From JAFLCL01 sp964502175 (GTDB lineage: Bacteria; Myxococcota_A; Polyangia; Polyangiales; Sandaracinaceae): a stretch of DNA of 64,000 bases. Location of the stretch: assembly GCA_964502175.1 (NCBI GenBank), contig CAZCVE010000032.1, positions 36,391 through 100,390 of the forward strand. The letters are read 5' to 3'. The first letter of the stretch is position 1. Each line of letters starts with the position of its first letter. The translations under genes and the position numbers were made by a program. Below, piece by piece: positions 61,421 through 64,000 of this stretch. The notes beneath the pieces are model-generated. The model was not told the origin of the DNA. It saw only the letters and a program-made list of their open reading frames with translations, and did no database searches.

Positions 61421-64000
61421 GCCGCTTCGATGCGCACGTGCGCGCCGCCGTCGCCCTCGCGCTGACCACGCTCACGGCGTGTGGCGGTGCCGGCACCGGC
61501 ACGCTGGCGTTCAGCCATCAGTTCGCCGACAACCAGGCCGAGGCGTTCAACGCCGTGATGGAGCGGCTGCCCGCGCCGCAGGCAGCGAGCCGTCCCGAGA
61601 ACGCGACCGGCGGACACCTCGCCGTCGTCACGACCCACGAGGCGCCTCGCCAGGTGGTCGCGATCGATCTCGACAGCGGGCAGACGCGTTGGTCGTTCGC
61701 GCTCGACGCGCAGACGCGCCCCGAGATCCTCGGCGACGTGGTGCTCAGCTCCGAGCGTCATCGTGTCGTGGCGATCGATCTCGCGACCGGCCGTCAGCGC
61801 TGGGAGCTGGCTCTCCCCGATCTCGCCTACGTCGGCGCAGACCGTGATGGCGCCACGATCTACCTGTCGTTCACCGTCGGCGCGCTCGGCGGCGCACGAC
61901 GCGACGGCCACCTGGTCGCGGTCGACGCGCTCAGCGGCGACCAGCGTTGGCGCCACGAGATCGAGGGCGTGTTCGGACAGCCCGCGGCGGCTGGCGGCAT
62001 GGTGCTCGTGCCCTACGAGCGCCAGAACATCTCGGTGCTCGACGAGCTCACGGGCTACGAGCTCGCACGCCTGCGGTCGACCGACGACGTCGTCGCGTGG
62101 ATCCGCCACGATCCGACGGGCATCTACTACGGCCACCGTGGCCTCTACCGCCTGACCCACGACTCGGTGCACGGCACGCGTGATCGCGCGATGCACATGG
62201 AGCCGCCGATCCCGAGCGTGCCGCCGCTCCACGAGGGCGAGGCAGAGCGCCCGGTCGATCTCGAGGACGAAGGCTTCCTCCCGAAGCCGGGCACGCGCAC
62301 CGCGCGCGGCCGCATCCGTCTCTACTTCGCGCCGCGCCTGGCGCAGGGCGAGGAAGAGGTGGGGATCCTCGGCGACACCTACTACTTCGTCTACTACCGC
62401 TACGTCTTCGGCATGAACGCCGACGGCTCGCTCCGCTGGGCGCGCATCCTCGAGCAGGACGTGATCGGCGCGCAGGTCATCGAGGGTGGTCTCTTCACCG
62501 TCGGCGAGCAGGGCCAGATGCGCGTGCTCGGCCAGAACAACGGCCAGGACGCGTGGTCGGGCGGGAGCCCGATGCAGCTCTCGTCCGTCGCGCTCGACGT
62601 CGCGGGCTTCACGTCGTCGCCGACGGACGCTCCGCCGCGCGCGCTTCGCGAGGCCCTGAACGAGGTCGCGCTCGATCCCGACAACCGACTCGTCGCGGCG
62701 CGCGCCTACGCCGTTCGGCTGCTCGCGGCGCTGCCCGAGCCGGAGATCACGCGCGACCTCCTCGACCTCTACCAGCAGCGCTCGATGCCCCGCGCGCTCC
62801 GCGACGCGATCGCCAACACGCTCCGCACGCGTACGTCGGGCAGCGAGCACCTCGTCGCCGCGCTCTCGCGTCGCTACGACTTCATCGAGGGCACCGAAGG
62901 CCCGCCGCTCGAGCTCATCGTTCCGTCGCTCATCGACATGCGCGCCACCCAGGCCGTTCCGGGCCTCGTGCAGCAGATGAACGATCACGAGACGTCGGCT
63001 TCGGCGCTGGTGCTCGTGGTGCGAGCGGTCGCGGAACTGGGTGATGCGTCCGTCGTCCCCGCGCTCCGGAATTTCCTCGTCTTCTACCGAGCCGACTCGT
63101 CGTTCTCCGAGAACGCCGAGGCGCTCTCGTGGGCGGCGCAGGGCATCTTCCGCCTCGGCGGTCCCGAGGGCCGACAGCTGCTCAGCGCGCTCGCCGCAGA
63201 CGCGCGCACGGTCGCGCCGCTCACGGCCTCGATCACCGGCTTCTACGAAAACGAGACGCAGGAAGCTGCGCGGCTCGCGGCGCAGCAGGAAGCGGACGCG
63301 GCCAATGCCGCCGACGAGGCCGCGCGTCAGGCCGCTGCCGCACTGCCGACGCGCCTCACGCAGGAGCAGATCAACCAGACGTTCGCCGAGCACACGGAGC
63401 CGCTGCGCGCGTGCGTGGCCGCCGAGGTGCAGCGCAATCCGCTCCTCGGTCAGGTGCGCCTCGTGTTCATCCTCACGAGCGACGGACACGCGAGTGAGAT
63501 CGGCGTCGCGCCGTCCACGCCCGAGCTCGTGCAGTGCATGACGGGGCACGTCGCCTCGATCCAGTTCCCCCAGTTCCGTCAGCGTCGTCAGCGCGGCGCG
63601 TTCACCGTCGCACTGCGCGGCGGGCAGCCGGTGGCGGCCACGTCGCAGAACGCGCTCGAGCAGCGCCTCGCGCCGGACGCGCCGTGGTGGACGTGGTGGA
63701 ACCGCCGCGCCGAGGCAGGCGCGGTCACGACCGTCGCGGCCGCCGAGGGCGTGACGCTGGCGTGGTGGGATCACCGCGCAGCCCCCGAGCGCGCCTCCAC
63801 GCAGAGCATCCCGGCGCCCGCGGTGCCCGAGGGCACGGACGTCCACACGACGACGGTCGGATCGGGCACCGACGTCGAGACGTCGAGCGGCACGGGCGCG
63901 GGCACGACCGGCACCGAGACGAGCGGTGGTGGTGGAACACCGTGGTGGATGGGCGCTGGCGCGACCGACACGCCCGACGAGACGGCGCCGACGCCGCCTC
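61417..64000 (+). CDS. PQQ-like beta-propeller/HEAT-repeat lipoprotein, truncated by the right edge
   Basis: The frame opens at ATG 61417 and is still open at base 64000, so at least 861 residues are coded. The signal ends TTLTAC (Cys22). From about 65 to 410 there are PQQ/BamB-type propeller strands (VAIDLDSGQTRWSF, VAIDLATGRQRWEL, VAVDALSGDQRWRH). Further on the chain is helical, like HEAT units (TQAVPGLVQQMNDHETSAS; LGDASVVPALRNF). Next is an AgmX/TonB-like C-terminal part (TEPLRACVAAEVQRNPLLGQ). A low-complexity Thr/Gly/Ser tail continues to the edge. A role in assembly or binding at the outer membrane with the co-transcribed HEAT protein is inferred. Confidence 0.82.
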   Translation, partial: MSRFDAHVRAAVALALTTLTACGGAGTGTLAFSHQFADNQAEAFNAVMERLPAPQAASRPENATGGHLAVVTTHEAPRQVVAIDLDSGQTRWSFALDAQTRPEILGDVVLSSERHRVVAIDLATGRQRWELALPDLAYVGADRDGATIYLSFTVGALGGARRDGHLVAVDALSGDQRWRHEIEGVFGQPAAAGGMVLVPYERQNISVLDELTGYELARLRSTDDVVAWIRHDPTGIYYGHRGLYRLTHDSVHGTRDRAMHMEPPIPSVPPLHEGEAERPVDLEDEGFLPKPGTRTARGRIRLYFAPRLAQGEEEVGILGDTYYFVYYRYVFGMNADGSLRWARILEQDVIGAQVIEGGLFTVGEQGQMRVLGQNNGQDAWSGGSPMQLSSVALDVAGFTSSPTDAPPRALREALNEVALDPDNRLVAARAYAVRLLAALPEPEITRDLLDLYQQRSMPRALRDAIANTLRTRTSGSEHLVAALSRRYDFIEGTEGPPLELIVPSLIDMRATQAVPGLVQQMNDHETSASALVLVVRAVAELGDASVVPALRNFLVFYRADSSFSENAEALSWAAQGIFRLGGPEGRQLLSALAADARTVAPLTASITGFYENETQEAARLAAQQEADAANAADEAARQAAAALPTRLTQEQINQTFAEHTEPLRACVAAEVQRNPLLGQVRLVFILTSDGHASEIGVAPSTPELVQCMTGHVASIQFPQFRQRRQRGAFTVALRGGQPVAATSQNALEQRLAPDAPWWTWWNRRAEAGAVTTVAAAEGVTLAWWDHRAAPERASTQSIPAPAVPEGTDVHTTTVGSGTDVETSSGTGAGTTGTETSGGGGTPWWMGAGATDTPDETAPTPP

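Overview
This is 64 kb of very GC-rich DNA with strongly GC-biased third codon positions. Almost every gene has long spurious open frames on its other strand. The gene content suggests a predatory or saprophytic myxobacterium (Myxococcota, most like the Sandaracinus/Polyangia side). The signs are a Ser/Thr kinase with a PEGA tail, an FHA-DUF4388 protein, a TPR-PEGA protein, an AAA-TPR ATPase, a giant S41 protease, and many lipoproteins whose lipidated Cys is followed by Asp-Ala-Gly-rich linkers. The taxonomic call is inference from gene families, not from a marker gene. No rRNA, tRNA, transposase, cas gene or phage gene was seen.

Layout. 1-13 kb: a VanW-family protein running off the left edge, several lipoproteins, a polysaccharide deacetylase, an FHA-DUF4388 regulator, a very large metallopeptidase/TolB-propeller/outer-membrane-barrel fusion, and a maltodextrin pair (LamB-type porin plus a lipid-anchored GH13 amylase, overlapping starts and stops). 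13.1-21.8 kb: a compact peptide-modification (RiPP-like) locus. It has an ABC exporter, a SPASM-type radical SAM enzyme directly coupled to a 54-residue candidate precursor peptide, a propeller lipoprotein, and a five-gene operon (formyltransferase, lasso-type B2 protease, PqqD/RRE protein, nucleotidyltransferase, HPr-kinase-like protein), four of whose genes start inside the stop codon of the previous one. The asparagine-synthetase-like lasso cyclase expected beside B1/B2 proteins is absent. 21.9-26 kb: surface-polysaccharide genes (O-antigen-ligase/polymerase with a TPR tail; WecA/MraY-like glycosyl-1-phosphate transferase).

26-42.5 kb: a Cys-rich repeat lipoprotein, ComEA-like protein, aspartate kinase LysC, a TPR-PEGA protein, an ATP-grasp protein, a CNNM/CorC-type transporter, a Lys-Pro-Glu-repeat protein, an S41 protease with long C-terminal modules, and a large AAA-TPR ATPase. 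42.45-42.87 kb: a gene-free stretch holding six copies of a 13-bp palindrome (consensus GCGGTCGGACCGC) at an almost exact 43-bp period. This is the most unusual non-coding structure in the window. 42.9-52.6 kb: a lipase-like hydrolase opposite an AraC-type regulator with a 3 x 12-bp tandem repeat between them, a beta-helix lipoprotein, a CpsB-type PHP phosphatase overlapping a CCA/poly(A) polymerase, a VWA lipoprotein, and a pilin-like protein lacking the usual Glu5. 52.6-64 kb: the PEGA-tailed kinase, a lipoprotein, a frameshifted FlgT_C-like remnant, a phosphodiester-glycosidase-like protein, and a HEAT-repeat/PQQ-propeller pair running off the right edge.

Taken together, most products act at or outside the cell envelope: at least eight predicted lipoproteins, two outer-membrane barrels, polysaccharide assembly and turnover enzymes, and signalling proteins. 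The RiPP-like locus and the 43-bp palindrome array are the two best candidates for something undescribed.
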